From positions 1 through 8,152 of the forward strand of contig JANWVD010000029.1 of NCBI GenBank assembly GCA_025057715.1: a stretch of DNA of 8,152 nucleotides. Reading direction: 5' to 3'. The stretch is from Aquificaceae bacterium. Lineage in GTDB: Bacteria > Aquificota > Aquificia > Aquificales > Aquificaceae. Below the pieces are notes generated by a model that ran no database searches, had not been told where the DNA came from, and worked only from the letters and a program-made list of their open reading frames with translations. Position 1 is the first letter of the stretch. Each line of letters starts with the position of its first letter. The position numbers and the translations under genes are program-made. Below, piece by piece: positions 6,610 to 8,152 of this stretch.

Positions 6610-6858
6610 ATGAAGGTGCTAACTGCCGTTTTGGCGTTTATTGGTTTTTGTCTCTCTTCGGATGGGGAGACGATTTTTAGAAATTCCTGCATTGGGTGTC
6701 ATCAAGAAAACTCTAAAAAACCGCTTTCTTACCTAAAGCAAAAATACAGAGGTAGGTCTTTGGAAGTTGTCCAGCTTGCCAAAAATTGCCCATGGGGCAA
6801 AAACCTATCCGAGCTTGAAATTGAGCTTGTGAGTAAATGGCTTGCTAACGAGCGCTAA
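6610..6858 (+). CDS. Small exported c-type cytochrome (monohaem, 82 aa)
   Basis: Probable periplasmic electron carrier or haem-bearing subunit. A Sec signal (MKVLTAVLAFIGFCLSS) precedes a mature domain of about 65 residues. CIGCH places haem c on Cys27 and Cys30 with His31 as the proximal ligand. The C-terminal helix (LSELEIELVSKWL) is typical of class I cytochromes. Oddly, there is no methionine after residue 1 and no second histidine. Where small cytochromes carry the MPPWG-type Met loop, this one has NCPWGK, placing Cys60 close to the Met position. It may have His/Cys ligation, another ligand or an open coordination site. It is 24 bases after cfiA and directly abuts moeA. Partner and function are unknown. 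A lipoprotein is unlikely because Phe precedes Cys14. Confidence 0.85.
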   Translation: MKVLTAVLAFIGFCLSSDGETIFRNSCIGCHQENSKKPLSYLKQKYRGRSLEVVQLAKNCPWGKNLSELEIELVSKWLANER

Positions 6859-8052
6859 ATGATACCATACGACAAAGCCCTTGAGCTCGCGCTCTCTTGC
6901 GTTTCCAAACCTTTGCCTACTGAGCGTGTGCTTCTTTTAGATGCCATTGACAGGGTTTTAGCTTCTGATATTTACGCAAATAGGGACTTTCCTGCCTTTG
7001 ACAATAGCGCCATGGACGGGTTTGCAATCAGAGCAGCCTCTTGGGATAAAGAGCTAAGGCTTGTGGGCGAGATTGCAGCAGGGGAGCATAAAGAGATTTA
7101 TCTAAACTCTGACGAAGCTATCAAGGTGTTTACAGGCGGTGCAATCCCGTCAGGTGCTGATTGCGTTGTTCGGGTTGAGGATGCTGTTTTGGATGGAAAT
7201 ACTTTAAAAGTTTTAAAAAAACCAGCTGTAGGTCAAAATATCCGCAAGAAAGGCGAAGAGTTAAAATTAGGCGAGCTCGTTTTAAAAAAGGGAACGCATT
7301 TAAGAGCTTATGAAATTGGTCTTATTGCTGGGTTTGGGATTCCAGTTATTGAAGTTTATCAAAAGCCGGTCGTTGGTGTTTTATCAACCGGTGATGAAAT
7401 ATTAGACCTCGGGGAGCAAATTACAAAACCAACGCAGATTAGAAGCACAAATAACTATGCCCTTGTTGCAAGACTCTCTCAAATTGGTGCATCTACCTTA
7501 CACTTTGGGATATTTCCAGACATTAAAGAGCAAATTGCCAAAGCTGTAGAGCTCGCGCTTTCAAGATGTGATGTAGTTATCACAACCGGCGGGGTATCTG
7601 CTGGGGAAAAAGACTTTGTAAAGGAAATTATTAAAGACCTTGGGCTTGAGCTTGTTTTTCATAAACTTTTGGTAAAGCCGGCAAAGCCAGTCTTACTTGC
7701 TAAAGGCAAAGATAAGCTCCTCTTTGGTCTTCCTGGGAATCCCGTTTCTTGTTTGATGGCGCTTGATGTTTTAGTAAAGCCGGTTTTATTAAAGCTCTCA
7801 GGTAGAGAAGACTATCTTCCAAAGTTTGAAGTAGCGACCTTAAAAAGGGCTTTTAAACGCTCAGATGCACAAAGGCGGGAGTTTTTAAGAGGTGTTTGCT
7901 GGAGCGATTCAGGAAAGCTATTTTGTGATTATTCTGATAAAACGCAGTCTCATATGCTTAGCTCTTACATTGATGCTAATTGTTATGTTATTGTCCCGGA
8001 GGGAGTTTCCTCTCTTGAGGAGGGCCAGAAGGTAGAGATTCTGAGGTTTTAA
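6859..8052 (+). CDS. moeA: Molybdopterin molybdenumtransferase MoeA
   Basis: Inserts molybdenum (or tungsten) into adenylylated molybdopterin, the last common step of Mo cofactor synthesis, in the cytoplasm. The 397 residues have normal MoeA length and order: N-terminal domains with DNSAMDGFAI (48-57) and FTGGAIPSGAD (91-101), a MoCF-binding domain with GVLSTGDE (173-180), TTGGVSAGEKD (242-252) and GLPGNPVS (290-297), and a C-terminal domain from about 325. The acidic residues of these motifs are present. ATG immediately follows the TAA of the cytochrome gene with no gap and only a weak upstream site, implying coupled translation. The target would be a molybdo- or tungsto-enzyme not encoded here. 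Its last 65 bases appear to be overlapped by a convergent minus-strand frame. Confidence 0.95.
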   Translation: MIPYDKALELALSCVSKPLPTERVLLLDAIDRVLASDIYANRDFPAFDNSAMDGFAIRAASWDKELRLVGEIAAGEHKEIYLNSDEAIKVFTGGAIPSGADCVVRVEDAVLDGNTLKVLKKPAVGQNIRKKGEELKLGELVLKKGTHLRAYEIGLIAGFGIPVIEVYQKPVVGVLSTGDEILDLGEQITKPTQIRSTNNYALVARLSQIGASTLHFGIFPDIKEQIAKAVELALSRCDVVITTGGVSAGEKDFVKEIIKDLGLELVFHKLLVKPAKPVLLAKGKDKLLFGLPGNPVSCLMALDVLVKPVLLKLSGREDYLPKFEVATLKRAFKRSDAQRREFLRGVCWSDSGKLFCDYSDKTQSHMLSSYIDANCYVIVPEGVSSLEEGQKVEILRF

Positions 8053-8152
8053 GTTTGTTAGGGGCTGTGAAGAAAGCAATTGCGCCCATTAGAAATCCTA
8101 TACCAATCAAAATGGCGCCAAGACCAAATAGTATAAGCAAGGCAGTCCCAAT
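7988..8152 (-). CDS. C-terminal end of a probable membrane protein, 5' part outside window
   Basis: Reading leftwards from the window edge, one minus-strand frame is open for 54 codons and stops with TAA at 7990-7988. The visible peptide begins IGTALLILFGLGAILIGIGF, continues hydrophobically to about residue 30 (FFTAP), and ends in a polar, proline-rich tail (SGPPQERKLPPGQ). This looks like a last transmembrane helix with a soluble tail. Another minus frame stops after 14 codons and the third lacks any pattern. The plus-strand translation of the same bases is unlike a protein. It would overlap the end of moeA by 65 bases tail to tail, which is uncommon, so the assignment is moderate. No family was recognised. 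Confidence 0.5.
   Translation of the reverse strand: MGTALLILFGLGAILIGIGFLMGAIAFFTAPNKLKTSESLPSGPPQERKLPPGQ

Noticed and set aside
6883..7559. Direct repeat GAGCTCGCGCT at 6883-6893 and 7549-7559 in moeA
   Set aside because: Both copies encode Glu-Leu-Ala-Leu in ordinary helices and the flanks do not match, so chance and codon use explain it.
1..8152. tRNA, rRNA, CRISPR, insertion sequence, riboswitch or origin
   Set aside because: Nothing with the required conserved structure, repeat spacing or terminal repeats was found, and coding sequence fills nearly all of the window.

Overview
The window reads as a gene-dense stretch of a bacterial chromosome, probably from a thermophilic or microaerophilic chemolithoautotroph of the Aquificota or a relative. 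The main reason is an adjacent pair of biotin enzyme subunits that look like the 2-oxoglutarate carboxylase CfiB/CfiA of the reductive TCA cycle, best known from Hydrogenobacter. A small haem c protein and a molybdopterin insertase lie directly downstream. Base composition is moderate by eye. Arginine codons mix CGN with AGA/AGG, so genus-level placement is not claimed.

Layout, left to right. (1) Positions 1-1374 hold the 3' part of a PhoD-type metallophosphatase. The reading frame is open to the window edge, so its true start lies upstream. (2) Positions 1362-1400 hold a candidate extended -10 element, then a perfect 6-bp GC hairpin ending next to the following start codon. (3) Positions 1400-2823 hold a metal-type (cluster 9, ZnuA/TroA-like) binding protein and its ABC ATPase, overlapping by 10 bases. 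No membrane permease follows. (4) Positions 2836-3255 hold an OsmC-family protein. It has no Shine-Dalgarno sequence. A consensus TGnTATAAT is placed so that transcription would begin on its ATG, inside a 9-bp inverted repeat with a third copy of the repeated arm just inside the gene. (5) Positions 3259-6585 hold cfiB and cfiA with strong ribosome binding sites. (6) Positions 6610-8052 hold a tiny exported CxxCH cytochrome with no methionine for the sixth haem ligand, abutting moeA. (7) From the right edge, a minus-strand frame (8152-7988) encodes the C-terminal end of a probable membrane protein that overlaps the end of moeA.

The plus-strand genes are closely spaced and probably form one or a few transcripts. 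The internal promoters proposed at 1362 and 2821 would allow the metal-transport pair and the osmC-cfi block to be expressed separately. No gene-free stretch exceeds 30 bases. No tRNA, rRNA, CRISPR array or insertion sequence was seen. Nothing here looks like a wholly new system. The most unusual parts are the osmC start region, the transporter pair without a permease, and the cytochrome with no methionine ligand.
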